DNA from: JBIQLO01 sp044464175 | Lineage (GTDB): Bacteria > Planctomycetota > Phycisphaerae > Tepidisphaerales > Tepidisphaeraceae | DNA: 29,925 nt | Assembly (NCBI GenBank): GCA_044464175.1 | Contig: JBIQLO010000022.1 | Coordinates: 1 to 29,925, forward strand | Direction: 5' to 3' | Part shown: one piece after another, positions 8,452 through 15,840 of the stretch | How positions within the stretch are numbered: position 1 is the stretch's first letter | Layout: the number at the start of each line of letters is the position of its first letter | Program-made: the position numbers and the translations under genes | The notes under the pieces: generated by a model | Seen by the model: the letters and a program-made list of their open reading frames with translations, nothing else | The model's database searches: none | What the model was told of the DNA's origin: nothing

Positions 8452-8458
8452 CGCCCCC

Positions 8459-8854
8459 ATGATGGCGATGCGATGGATGCTGGCTGGGGTCTGTTTGCTG
8501 TGCGGCGGATGCGTTCAGCGCTATCTGACGGTCCGGAGCGATCCTCCGGGGGCGCTGGTAACGCTCAACGGGCTGGAAGTGGGGCGCACGCCGATGACCC
8601 GTTCCTTCACCTGGTATGGCAATTACGATGTGGAATTGCGCAAGGAGGGATACCAGACGCTCAAAACCCACGCCGACGTCAAGGCCCCCTGGTGGCAGTG
8701 GGTTCCCATCGACCTGCTGGCCGAGATGATGCCGTTTCACCCCACCGACCGCCAGAGTTTCAGCTATGAATTAAAACCCGCCGCCACCCAGCCGGCGAAC
8801 CCGCAGGTCATGCTCGAACGGGCCGATCAGCTAAAAAGTGAGTTGGCGAAATAG
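8459..8854 (+). CDS. PEGA-domain lipoprotein
   Basis: 131 residues. A short signal peptide (LLCGGC, lipid-attachment candidate C18) leads into a PEGA domain: YLTVRSDPPGALVTLNGLEVGRTP and GNYDVELRKEGYQTL are the classic SDPPGA and YxVxxxKxGY patterns. PEGA domains are small beta-sandwich modules of surface proteins. The C-terminal half (PWWQWVPIDLLAEMMPFHPTD) is well ordered but not recognised as another domain. ATG codons at 8459, 8462 and 8468 are all possible; 8459 fits the promoter spacing. The lipobox is slightly unusual, with Cys at -3. It converges with the 3D-domain gene. Confidence 0.82.
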   Translation: MMAMRWMLAGVCLLCGGCVQRYLTVRSDPPGALVTLNGLEVGRTPMTRSFTWYGNYDVELRKEGYQTLKTHADVKAPWWQWVPIDLLAEMMPFHPTDRQSFSYELKPAATQPANPQVMLERADQLKSELAK

Positions 8855-8863
8855 AAGGCGGGG

Positions 8864-8882
8864 CGAAGGCAGGAAGCCTTCG
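8864..8882. terminator. hairpin between convergent genes
   Basis: CGAAGGC (8864-8870) and GCCTTCG (8876-8882) form a 7-bp perfect stem with a five-base loop in the 35-base gap between the convergent PEGA and 3D-domain genes. No U-run follows on either strand. Confidence 0.45.
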
Positions 8883-8889
8883 ATTAACA

Positions 8890-9468
8890 TCAGTCCATCA
8901 CCGTCACCATCACCCAGCGCCGGCCCCATTCCCGGGCCTCCTGATGCGTGGGGAAGAAGACGTCCAGGCGGTTGCCCTTGATTGCCCCGCCCCGGTCGAT
9001 GACCGGCACCGGGCTCCCGTTGTTGTAGCCGGGAATCAGCAGTTGGGTGCCGAAGGGGAGGAATCGCGTATCGGCCGCCACGAAGTGTCCATCGTTGTAG
9101 CTGACCGGCTTGCCGCTGGCGGTGACGCCGTGGGCGTTGGGGCCGCAGCACTTGGTGCAGGGGCAGTAAGCAGTCACCATCATCCGCACCACCCGCACGT
9201 GCATGGCGGGATGGACGGCGGTCAATTCCACGGGCAGATGGGCCACTTCCTCGGAGGGCATTTCGGTTTCCACCGCCGCGGCGGGCCCCTGGTCGGCCGC
9301 CAGCAGCGCCGGCTCCGGGCGGACGCGAATGACCTGCTCCTCCGAACTGCCCCCCCGGACGCTGACCGCGCCGAGCATCCCGATCGCCAGCACGCCGCAG
9401 GCCCCCACCAGAAGGTGGCGAGCCAGGCGCTGGGTGCGGGTTTGAAGTTGGGGCAGCTTTTCCAGCAT
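8890..9468 (-). CDS. membrane-anchored 3D-domain protein, putative lytic transglycosylase
   Basis: 192 residues. A single membrane segment (about residues 18-40) anchors the protein with its C-terminus outside. The C-terminal 95 residues are a 3D domain, named for three conserved aspartates, seen in AADTRFLPFGT, VIDRGGAIKGN and NRLDVFF. The fold is shared with MltA and the Rpf2/YabE/YocH group, which cleave or bind peptidoglycan. The preceding TAYCPCTKCCGPNAHG, with four closely spaced cysteines, is typical of bacterial 3D proteins and may bind metal or form disulfides. ATG 9468 has GGGAG about 10 bases upstream. It is the only gene in its unit, with a promoter candidate at 9590-9618. Confidence 0.88.
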   Translation of the reverse strand: MLEKLPQLQTRTQRLARHLLVGACGVLAIGMLGAVSVRGGSSEEQVIRVRPEPALLAADQGPAAAVETEMPSEEVAHLPVELTAVHPAMHVRVVRMMVTAYCPCTKCCGPNAHGVTASGKPVSYNDGHFVAADTRFLPFGTQLLIPGYNNGSPVPVIDRGGAIKGNRLDVFFPTHQEAREWGRRWVMVTVMD

Positions 9469-9589
9469 ATTTTTGAAACTCCCGGCCTGTTCCCGGCCGA
9501 TGGTGAGTCAACTCTACACCGGGCGACCGGACGAGCCGGAAATTTTTTAAAGTCCTCAGAACGCTCAAGCCGATCTGTAGGATGTGTAT

Positions 9590-9618
9590 CTTTTATGCGG
9601 TTTCGCGCCCGCCGTCAA
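9590..9618 (-). promoter_or_regulatory. probable promoter of the 3D-domain gene
   Basis: Read on the minus strand, TTGACG (9618-9613, 5/6) is followed by a 17-base spacer and TAAAAG (9595-9590, 4/6). The predicted leader is about 115 bases. Confidence 0.45.
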
Positions 9619-9625
9619 TCGCTTT

Positions 9626-9642
9626 AATCAAGGATTTTGATT
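9626..9642. promoter_or_regulatory. operator-like inverted repeat
   Basis: AATCAA (9626-9631), five bases, TTGATT (9637-9642): a perfect dyad whose near end is 7 bases upstream of the -35 box of the minus-strand promoter, where an activator or repressor could bind. A second dyad, GCGCAA/TTGCGC, lies at 9669-9683. No known regulator is implied. Confidence 0.25.
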
Positions 9643-9730
9643 ATCGGACGTGTCGTAACCCCCGGAACGCGCAATTTTTGCGCCTCGGTGGGTCTGTAGC
9701 GTTTGTTGCCGCCGGACAACACGCGGCCCC

Positions 9731-10438
9731 TTATCCCAGAAGCCGGGCCAGTTCGATCAGCCGTCCCACGTGCCGGTCGCACTGTTCAGGAACCGGCGGC
9801 GGCAATCCGGCGGGGTTGATCCAGCAGTTGGCCATCCCGTACGCCTTGGGATGGGCCACATCGCACTGGAAGTTGTCCCCCACCATCATCGCCTGGCTGA
9901 GGGAAATCCCCAGCCGCGCCGCCGCCATCTCAAAAATCCGCCGGTCCGGCTTTTCCACATTCACCTCCTGCGACACCAAAACCGTCTGGAAATGCCTGAG
10001 CCATCCATGGCGCTGCAGGGTGGCATGGACGAAGCCGGCGTAGCCGTTGGAGATCACCGCCAGTTGGTATCGCGCCGCCAAGGATTCCAGCGCCTCGGCC
10101 GTCCCGTCGATCACGCTGTCCGACTCGGCGGCCGCCGCATCGTAGGCCCGCATCATCTCACGGCACTCCCCCTCCTCCAGCGCGCAGCCGCAGGACCCGG
10201 CGAAGCGTTTGAATTTCTCCAATCGGTGGTCGTATTCGCGCCCGCGCACCTCGCGCATGTGGGGGTGCTCCGGCGGCAGACCCGGCGTCAGGCGCAGGCG
10301 TTCGTAGAGCGTGGTCTCATCCGCCGCCTCCCCCGCCCGCTCCCGGACAAAGCGGACGATGCCGCGCAGGGCGGCCGGGATGAAGCGGTTTTCATCCACC
10401 AGCGTGTTCCCGAAATCCAGAAAAATGGCTTGAAGCAT
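9731..10438 (-). CDS. HAD-superfamily hydrolase
   Basis: 235 residues with a complete set of HAD motifs apart from one residue: motif I LDFGNTLVD (nucleophile D8), motif II VISNG, motif III lysine in VEKPDRRIF, and motif IV MVGDNFQCDV. An alpha-helical C1-type cap lies between motifs I and II. The usual second aspartate of DxD is glycine here (G10), so the general acid of phosphatase-type HADs is missing. The enzyme may act through another residue or on a different leaving group, as in dehalogenase-type members. The substrate cannot be told. ATG 10438 has no clear ribosome-binding site. It is divergent from the metallophosphoesterase at 10604. Confidence 0.85.
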   Translation of the reverse strand: MLQAIFLDFGNTLVDENRFIPAALRGIVRFVRERAGEAADETTLYERLRLTPGLPPEHPHMREVRGREYDHRLEKFKRFAGSCGCALEEGECREMMRAYDAAAAESDSVIDGTAEALESLAARYQLAVISNGYAGFVHATLQRHGWLRHFQTVLVSQEVNVEKPDRRIFEMAAARLGISLSQAMMVGDNFQCDVAHPKAYGMANCWINPAGLPPPVPEQCDRHVGRLIELARLLG

Positions 10439-10603
10439 GAGAGGGTTTCAAGGCACGACCCATGTCCGATCCACAAGGAAACTTTTGACATTTTCCCGAC
10501 TGTCCCGACATTTATAACCGAAACTTCGGATCTTTGCCCCGGGGCTGTGGATGAAGCCCGGGTCAGACGGTTCACCGGAAAGATCGAAACCTGGGAGACG
10601 GCT

Positions 10604-11992
10604 ATGGGCGGCACCAACGGGCCGGGGGCTTTGATGGCGGATTATTTCATCCATATCACGGACCTGCATCTGGGAGCGGGGGATCGGGGATGGGGCGTTC
10701 TGGAACAATTCGTGCAAGAGATCAAAACGCTACGAACGCCGCCCCGCTTCATCGTCAACGGAGGGGACATTATTTCGGCGAATCTGCGCCTTCGGACCGA
10801 CCCCGCCGAGGGGCGGGATCAATTCGCCCGATATGCCCGGATCATGAGTCCTTTGCATCCGCCGGTCTACCACGTCATGGGCAATCACGACCTGGTGCGC
10901 GATGACGGCACGATCGGCCAGGCGGACTTCGCCAAGACCCTCTTTAAGCAATTCGCCGGGCCGCGCTACCAGCGGTTCGACTGGGGCGGGCGAATGTGCC
11001 TGGTGCTGGACGGATGGACGGTGACGCAGGCCTCCGCCCAGGACGAGCCGCGCGTCGAGCCGGGGATGGACCCGGCACAAGCGGAGTGGGTCGCCTCTCA
11101 GCTGGCCTCCTGTCCCAGCGGCGGAACGGTCCTGCTGCTGACTCATCACAGCGTGCGGGATGCGCCGGCCGTCTGGGAGCGGCTGGCGCCGGTGCTGCGC
11201 GAGGATCTGAACTACATGGAACTGGCCGGCTGCGACCATCAGAACAGCTTTTGGCAGGAGGGGCGATGGACCACTCAGGTCACCGGCTCCTTCTGCGGGG
11301 CGTGGTGGGATGGTGCGTGCGTGGATCTCAGTCCGCCGGGATACGCCCTGGTGATAATGAACGCAAAGGAGCAGTTAAAGCGCTACTACCGCGGCACCGG
11401 CGAAGCCCTGGCCATCGCTGCCCCGCGCCCGGGGCAGGTGGTGGGCGACAGCACACAGGTGGAGGTACTCGACCCGCGCAGCGGGGAATCGGGCGCCTAT
11501 GCGGCGGATTTGCGTGCCTGGCCCGCGGGGTGGATTGACCTGCCGGTGCGGCTGGGCGGGCAGTCGGCGGCCGTTCCGGTGTTTCACCGTCCCCACCCCC
11601 CGGAACAGCCGACGGTGGAGGAGGCGGGGCAGCTTGAATTTGAAATTGTTGAACCCGGGAACTCGCCGCCGGCGCTGATCTGGAACGGGCAGCCGCTGCA
11701 TCAGTTCGACGCGGCGGCCGGGATGCGCATCCAGTGCCCAATCCCGGCCGGGCGGATGCGCCGATGGAATGTTCTGGAGGTCCAGGGGGAGGGAGTGATT
11801 CGCTCGCCTCGCCTGATCGTGAACCAGCGCACCATCGAGGAACCCCGGATCGCCCGCTTCTTTAACGCCCGCCCGACCTGGTTCGGCGCGGGGCGGGACC
11901 TGACCTGGGACCTCTCCGGCCGGCGACTGAAGACGCCCTGGCGCTATCCCGAATCGACGTTCTTCTTTCCGGTTTCCCCAAGCACGGATTGA
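10604..11992 (+). CDS. calcineurin-like metallophosphoesterase with C-terminal beta domain
   Basis: 462 residues. The N-terminal metallophosphoesterase domain shows D20-x-H22 (ITDLHLG), G-G-D55 (NGGDIIS), G-N-H95-D96 and T-H181-H182. The last metal motif, normally GHxH, reads G209-C-D-H212, so the first histidine is cysteine. The remainder (about 240-462) looks beta-rich and resembles the C-terminal domains of calcineurin-like phosphoesterases (GSFCGAWW, then PGYALVIMN). No signal peptide is visible, so it is probably cytoplasmic. ATG 10604 was chosen for GGGAG six bases upstream; ATG 10634 is the alternative. The long in-frame extension back to 9770 overlaps the HAD gene antisense and is not coding. 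Confidence 0.82.
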   Translation: MGGTNGPGALMADYFIHITDLHLGAGDRGWGVLEQFVQEIKTLRTPPRFIVNGGDIISANLRLRTDPAEGRDQFARYARIMSPLHPPVYHVMGNHDLVRDDGTIGQADFAKTLFKQFAGPRYQRFDWGGRMCLVLDGWTVTQASAQDEPRVEPGMDPAQAEWVASQLASCPSGGTVLLLTHHSVRDAPAVWERLAPVLREDLNYMELAGCDHQNSFWQEGRWTTQVTGSFCGAWWDGACVDLSPPGYALVIMNAKEQLKRYYRGTGEALAIAAPRPGQVVGDSTQVEVLDPRSGESGAYAADLRAWPAGWIDLPVRLGGQSAAVPVFHRPHPPEQPTVEEAGQLEFEIVEPGNSPPALIWNGQPLHQFDAAAGMRIQCPIPAGRMRRWNVLEVQGEGVIRSPRLIVNQRTIEEPRIARFFNARPTWFGAGRDLTWDLSGRRLKTPWRYPESTFFFPVSPSTD

Positions 11993-12046
11993 GCCTGGAG
12001 GATCGGCCTCGCGGACCGGCTGAAAAAATCGGCCGGCCGGGTGCGC

Positions 12047-13081
12047 CTACTCAGGCCGGGATTTCAACGCCTTGAGCCATTGCGCCAGGTCCCGCGGCCA
12101 GGGGGATTCAAACCGCAGCTTTTTGCCGGTGATCGGATGGACAAACCCCAGCCGCCCGGCGTGCAGCGCCTGGCGCGGCGCGCCGCTTTCATCCGGCGTG
12201 AGCGATCCATCCGGCCGGCGGTTGTAGATTTTTTCCCCGCAGAGCATGTGCCCCCGCTCGGCCAGGTGGATGCGAATCTGGTGCGTGCGCCCCGTCTCCA
12301 GGCGGCACTCCACCACGGTATATCGATCCCCCAGATGCTCCAGCGGGCGGACGTGCGTGATGGCGTTGCGGGCCTGGCGGTCGGCCGGGGCGTGCTGGGG
12401 CAGGCTGCCGCGCAGTCCATCCCCGCGATTGCGCACCAGCCGCGACTCAATCCGCATCGGTTCCACGCGCCCCAGCGCCACCGCCCGGTAGACGCGCTCG
12501 ATGTCATGCTTGCTGAACAGGCGCACCAGCTCCCGCTCGGCCTCGGGCGTGAGGGCGAAGACCATCAGGCCGCTGGTGTCCCGGTCCAGGCGATGCACCG
12601 CGCGGACCTGCAGGCGCTTGGGCCTGGGCTCGCGGACCGGGCCCCGACGCCCGGGGCGCTTTTTCATCGGCCCGGGCGCGACCGTCCTCCCCGCCAGCAC
12701 GCGCGGCAGCCACTCCTCCAACGTCGGCATCTTCTCCTTGCGGTGGGCCGCCCAATTCCGCTCCTCGGCATGGCGCTGGGTGTTCATTCCGGCCGGCTTG
12801 TCCACCACCACCAGATGGTCATCCAGGTAATGAATGACAATGTCCCTGGCCGACGGCGGCGCGGCCAGTGGATGCTCGAACACCCGCAGCACATCCCCCT
12901 TTTTCAGCCGCCGCCCCTCATCGACGCACAGATTGCCGTTCACCTGCACGCGCCGGGCGCCTAGCAGTTGCTTGACCTGTTTCCAGCTCTGGTCCTTGAG
13001 CAGCTTGTGCAGCGCGGCCGAGACGGTCTGGCCGTCCATGGTCGAGAAAATCTCAAAGCGATGGGTCGGTTTGGCGGGCAT
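12047..13081 (-). CDS. RluA-family 23S rRNA/tRNA pseudouridine synthase
   Basis: 344 residues. An S4-like RNA-binding segment (about residues 18-72: LLKDQSWKQVKQLLGARRVQVNG, in two parts) precedes the catalytic domain, whose HRLDRDTSG motif (H163 to G171) carries the catalytic aspartate D166. GRTHQIRIHLA near the C-terminus is the other family signature. RluA enzymes isomerise specific uridines to pseudouridine in rRNA or tRNA; the site cannot be predicted. Between KPAGM and the HRLD motif is a basic loop of about 50 residues (about 104-158) longer than in most homologues. ATG 13081 was chosen because upstream codons run through a palindromic repeat. The gene converges with the upstream phosphoesterase at 11992. 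Confidence 0.9.
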   Translation of the reverse strand: MPAKPTHRFEIFSTMDGQTVSAALHKLLKDQSWKQVKQLLGARRVQVNGNLCVDEGRRLKKGDVLRVFEHPLAAPPSARDIVIHYLDDHLVVVDKPAGMNTQRHAEERNWAAHRKEKMPTLEEWLPRVLAGRTVAPGPMKKRPGRRGPVREPRPKRLQVRAVHRLDRDTSGLMVFALTPEAERELVRLFSKHDIERVYRAVALGRVEPMRIESRLVRNRGDGLRGSLPQHAPADRQARNAITHVRPLEHLGDRYTVVECRLETGRTHQIRIHLAERGHMLCGEKIYNRRPDGSLTPDESGAPRQALHAGRLGFVHPITGKKLRFESPWPRDLAQWLKALKSRPE

Positions 13082-13092
13082 GGGGAAAAGTA

Positions 13093-13114
13093 CCGCCAGC
13101 GCCCTCACTGGCGG
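13093..13114. repeat. CCGCC...GGCGG palindrome, copy 1 (inverted orientation)
   Basis: A 22-base palindrome with CCGCCAG and CTGGCGG arms, lying 11 bases upstream of the rluA-family start. Its reverse complement matches the copy at 13138-13159 at 19 of 22 positions; one pair of changes is compensatory and one leaves a G-T wobble. Confidence 0.7.
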
Positions 13115-13137
13115 ACGTTGGGCCCCGCATACAAATT

Positions 13138-13159
13138 CCGCCGGTGAGGGCACCGGCGG
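13138..13159. repeat. CCGCC...GGCGG palindrome, copy 2
   Basis: A 22-base palindrome: 9-bp stem CCGCCGGTG/CACCGGCGG with loop AGGG, four bases past the 3' end of the minus-strand metallophosphoesterase. It is the inverted partner of 13093-13114; a third palindrome with the same outer arms lies at 28328-28349. Confidence 0.7.
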
Positions 13160-13163
13160 CACA

Positions 13164-13946
13164 TCATACAGAATAGTCGCTCTTGACGATCGTTCCAAAC
13201 CCCGTCCCATCCCACCCCCGCGCTTCGATCTCCACCCGGCGGTCCCGGATCGTGATGAAGTTGTACCCGTTGGGCTCTCCGCGCCGGCGGGTGCTGGTGG
13301 CCGTCCCCGCCTGGACGGCGATCATGGAGCGGCGAGTGGTCGGGTAGGCTGCGCAAATCTCCCCGCAATAGCTCAGGTGCAAATGCCCGCTGAGCAGCAG
13401 ATCGACGCCGCATGCCTCAAATGTCTCCAGCGCCGCCTGCGCCCCGGCCACGATGTCCTTGGGCTTGTGGTTGGGCGCGGGAATGAACGGATGGTGCGTC
13501 ACCACCACCTTAAACAGTCCATCCCCCGCCTGGCCCAACTGCCGCCGGGCCAGTTCCAATTGCTTTGGCGTAATGTGCCCCCCCGTCCGCGTGAAGGAGC
13601 GGGCGGTGTTGATCCCCAGCACCAGCAGCTTCTCATCCCGCCACACCGGCTGCAGGTCCTCGCTGATGAAGCGGCGATAGCGCGTCAGGGGAAACAGAAA
13701 CCGCCGCGTCACATCGTAGAGCGGAATGTCATGGTTCCCCGGCACCACCAGCCGTGGCTGGGGCAGTCGCCGCAGATAGGCCGCCGCGGCCTCGTATTGC
13801 CGCCGCCGGGCCCGCTGGGTGAAATCTCCGCTGACCACCACCAGCGACGGGGCCGCCGCGTGCAATTCCCGCAGCAGCGCCTCGGCAATCGCCGGTTCCA
13901 CCCGTCCAAAATGCAGGTCCGAAATGTGGGCAATCGTGCGTGTCAT
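13164..13946 (-). CDS. Icc/CpdA-like metallophosphoesterase
   Basis: 260 residues with all five metallophosphoesterase motifs: ISDLHFG (D10, H12), VVSGDFTQ, VPGNHDIPLYD, VVTHHPFI and SGHLHLSYC. Unlike the enzyme at 10604, it has the standard GHxH ending. The family includes cyclic-nucleotide and nucleotide phosphodiesterases (Icc/CpdA) and other small-phosphodiester hydrolases; the substrate is not inferable. Start ATG 13946 places DLH at the usual distance from the N-terminus; ATG 14048 would extend into the divergent PspC gene. A TATACT box at 13966-13961 on the minus strand could be its -10 element. It is followed by the rluA-type gene 82 bases downstream on the same strand. Confidence 0.88.
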   Translation of the reverse strand: MTRTIAHISDLHFGRVEPAIAEALLRELHAAAPSLVVVSGDFTQRARRRQYEAAAAYLRRLPQPRLVVPGNHDIPLYDVTRRFLFPLTRYRRFISEDLQPVWRDEKLLVLGINTARSFTRTGGHITPKQLELARRQLGQAGDGLFKVVVTHHPFIPAPNHKPKDIVAGAQAALETFEACGVDLLLSGHLHLSYCGEICAAYPTTRRSMIAVQAGTATSTRRRGEPNGYNFITIRDRRVEIEARGWDGTGFGTIVKSDYSV

Positions 13947-13968
13947 CCGTCCGGGGCGGAAGTATAAT
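13940..13968 (+). promoter_or_regulatory. probable promoter of the PspC-domain gene
   Basis: GTGTCA (13940-13945, 4/6), a 17-base spacer and a perfect TATAAT (13963-13968). The same bases read on the minus strand give TATACT (13966-13961), a candidate -10 for the divergent phosphoesterase, so the two -10 boxes overlap. Confidence 0.45.
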
Positions 13969-14013
13969 GCATCAGTCCGCAATGCGTTACCCATGCCCCG
14001 ACAAGGAGCCCCC

Positions 14014-14211
14014 ATGTCCCCCGCCAAACCCCTGACCCGCTCCCGCACTCAGCGCATGATCGCCGGCGTCTGCGGCGGCATCGCCCAATGGCTGGGCTGG
14101 GACCCGACGCTGGTACGCGTCCTCTACATCGCCCTCTCCGCCCTTTCGGCCGCCTTCCCCGGCATCCTGATCTATATCCTGCTTTGCCTGGTCATGCCGG
14201 AGGAGCCGTAA
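14014..14211 (+). CDS. PspC-domain small membrane protein
   Basis: 65 residues: RSRTQRMIAGVCGGIAQWLGWDPTLVRVLYIAL in short, then a hydrophobic helix ending LCLVMPEEP. RxxxGVxGGIAxxxG and the C-terminal MPEEP are hallmarks of PspC domains, found in phage-shock-type envelope-stress proteins and as short stand-alone membrane proteins. ATG 14014 is supported by AAGGAG at 14003-14008; ATG 13993 in frame would place that site inside the coding region. It is a single-gene unit ending at the hairpin 14221-14239. Confidence 0.9.
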   Translation: MSPAKPLTRSRTQRMIAGVCGGIAQWLGWDPTLVRVLYIALSALSAAFPGILIYILLCLVMPEEP

Positions 14212-14220
14212 AAACCGTGG

Positions 14221-14239
14221 ACGGCCTCGACGAGGCCGT
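14221..14239. terminator. hairpin after pspC-like gene
   Basis: ACGGCCTC and GAGGCCGT form an 8-bp perfect stem with loop GAC, nine bases past the PspC stop and before the 3' end of the convergent glycosyltransferase. There is no U-run, so it may act as a shared transcript-end structure. Confidence 0.5.
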
Positions 14240-14275
14240 GGTGGGGTCAACGAAAAATGTCCAAAGGCCTGTTCT

Positions 14276-15631
14276 CTAGGAAGGGGAGCCGCTCAGGCTC
14301 GCAATCGCCTTATGGTAGACCTCGACGCATTGCCGCGCCGAGTCGGCCCAGTTCAGCCGCCGCACCTCAAAGCTGCCGTGCTGCCGCAGCGTGCTGGCCA
14401 GCGGCGGATGCCGCAACACCGCGATGATCTTGTTGGCCATCTCGTCGATGTCCCAGAAGTCCACCTTCAGGACGTGCGTCAACACTTCACTCACCCCCGA
14501 CTGCTTGGAAATGATTACCGGCACATCATGGCTCATCGCCTCCAGCGGCGCGATGCCGAACGGCTCGCTCACCGACGGCATGACATACAGGTCCGCCATC
14601 TGGAACACTTTGCCCACATCCCCCCCGCGCAGGAACCCCGTGAACAGCACCTTGTGCCCGATCCCCATCGCCGCGGCCATTTCGATCGTCCGGCGGATCA
14701 TGTCCCCCGACCCCGCCATCACGAATTTGACGTTGTCCATCACCTCCAGCACCTTCTTGGCGGCCGCCAGGAAGTATTCCGGACCTTTCTGCATTGTGAT
14801 GCGCCCCAGGAACAGCACCAGCTTCTCGTTCCGGGCGATGTTGTACTGCTCCGGATCAAAAGGGGTGCCGTTGGTCTCGATGGCGTTGTAGACCACTTCC
14901 ACCTTCTCGGGCGAGACGCCATAGTGGTGCGTGATGATCGAACGCGTCAGGTGGCTGACGGCGATGATCTTCATCGCCGCGTGCATCCCCCGCCGCTCGA
15001 TTTCATATATCCTCTGGTTGACATGTTCCCCGCTGCGGTCAAATTCGGTTGAGTGCACATGAACCACCAGCGGCACCCCCTTGAGCGCCGCCACCGCCAT
15101 CCCCGCCGGAAAGGTCATCCAGTCGTGGGCGTGAACCACATCGAAATTCTCCTGCCGCGCCACTTCCGCAGCCAGGGAGGCGTAGCGCTGGATTTCGCCA
15201 TACAGATCGCCCCCATAGGGATCCTCCGCCCGCCGGGGCGGATTGACAAAGCTCCCCCCCGCCTGGGGCGCCGCGGCCGGCGCCGGCTGGGCGGAAGAGT
15301 CCACCGCCGTCGCCTTTACCCCGCGCTGCACCTGCGCCTCGGCAAATTGCTCGGGCGTCTGGTAGGGGGTGAACTGGGCATCGATCGTATGAAAGGTGAC
15401 ATGTTCGAATTCATCCAGCCGGAATTCCGTCATCGCCCCGGCCAGCGGCGAGCCGGAACGGGGGCTCATCAGCCGAACATGCGTGGAAAAGGGGGTGGAA
15501 ACCGGGCGGGGAAGCACAAACAGCACATCCGTGCCCGCCGCGCTCATGGCCTTGGTCAATCCATAGCACGCGGTCCCTAGACCGCCGCTGATGAATGGCG
15601 GAAATTCCCAACCCAGCATGAACACACGCAT
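14276..15631 (-). CDS. GT4 glycosyltransferase (GT-B fold), glycogen-synthase-like N-terminus
   Basis: 451 residues. The N-terminus MRVFMLGWEFPPFISGGLGTACYGL places the nucleotide-sugar-binding loop SGGLG (compare KTGGL of glycogen synthases) at once after the start. The C-terminal Rossmann half has FLGRITMQKGPEYFL, FVMAGSGD, and the donor-binding EPFGIAPLEA motif (E-x7-E). It should transfer a hexosyl group from a nucleotide sugar; acceptor and product (glycan, lipid or storage polymer) are not evident. ATG 15631 begins the conserved sequence; the reading frame runs back to 15793 but without family similarity. It has no strong ribosome-binding site. Confidence 0.88.
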   Translation of the reverse strand: MRVFMLGWEFPPFISGGLGTACYGLTKAMSAAGTDVLFVLPRPVSTPFSTHVRLMSPRSGSPLAGAMTEFRLDEFEHVTFHTIDAQFTPYQTPEQFAEAQVQRGVKATAVDSSAQPAPAAAPQAGGSFVNPPRRAEDPYGGDLYGEIQRYASLAAEVARQENFDVVHAHDWMTFPAGMAVAALKGVPLVVHVHSTEFDRSGEHVNQRIYEIERRGMHAAMKIIAVSHLTRSIITHHYGVSPEKVEVVYNAIETNGTPFDPEQYNIARNEKLVLFLGRITMQKGPEYFLAAAKKVLEVMDNVKFVMAGSGDMIRRTIEMAAAMGIGHKVLFTGFLRGGDVGKVFQMADLYVMPSVSEPFGIAPLEAMSHDVPVIISKQSGVSEVLTHVLKVDFWDIDEMANKIIAVLRHPPLASTLRQHGSFEVRRLNWADSARQCVEVYHKAIASLSGSPS

Positions 15632-15718
15632 GGCAGCGCTACTTTCTTCAGATGGAACTACCGGCGGCGACCTGACGGCCTCGTCTGGACCGCTTCCACA
15701 CCTTGCCCTAAGGCTAAC

Positions 15719-15748
15719 AGGGTAGAAGGCCCGCTCTAGAATTGTCAA
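15719..15748 (-). promoter_or_regulatory. probable glycosyltransferase promoter
   Basis: On the minus strand a perfect TTGACA (15748-15743) is followed after 18 bases by TACCCT (15724-15719), which keeps the T-A-T frame of a -10 box. The predicted leader is about 80 bases. It is divergent from the promoter at 15804-15832. Confidence 0.38.
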
Positions 15749-15803
15749 TGGGAATTTCAAACGGTCGCGCCCCGCCGGGAGAGTTTCACCCACGCCCCTC
15801 GCC

Positions 15804-15832
15804 TTTACCTCACCCCCGCGCCATTTTATGCT
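15804..15832 (+). promoter_or_regulatory. promoter of the IMPase-family gene, leaderless configuration
   Basis: TTTACC (15804-15809, 4/6), 17 bases, TATGCT (15827-15832, 4/6 and TANNNT). ATG 15841 follows eight bases after the -10 box and there is no ribosome-binding site, so the mRNA is probably leaderless. Confidence 0.45.
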
Positions 15833-15840
15833 CCGGGCCT

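Noticed and set aside
10485..10518. TTGACA followed by TATAAC before the phosphoesterase at 10604
   Set aside because: The spacing is 22 bases, too long for a sigma70 promoter; a direct TCCCGAC repeat lies between them but no regulator could be assigned.
9770..10603. N-terminal extension of the phosphoesterase frame through the HAD gene
   Set aside because: This part is the complement of an intact HAD hydrolase; the metallophosphoesterase fold begins only after 10634, and a good ribosome-binding site precedes 10604.
12010..12046. Terminator between the phosphoesterase and the rluA-type gene
   Set aside because: CCGGCTGA/TCGGCCGG around an A-run could pair with one G-T, but the stem is short, overlaps other GGCCGG palindromes and has no clear U-run in the right place.
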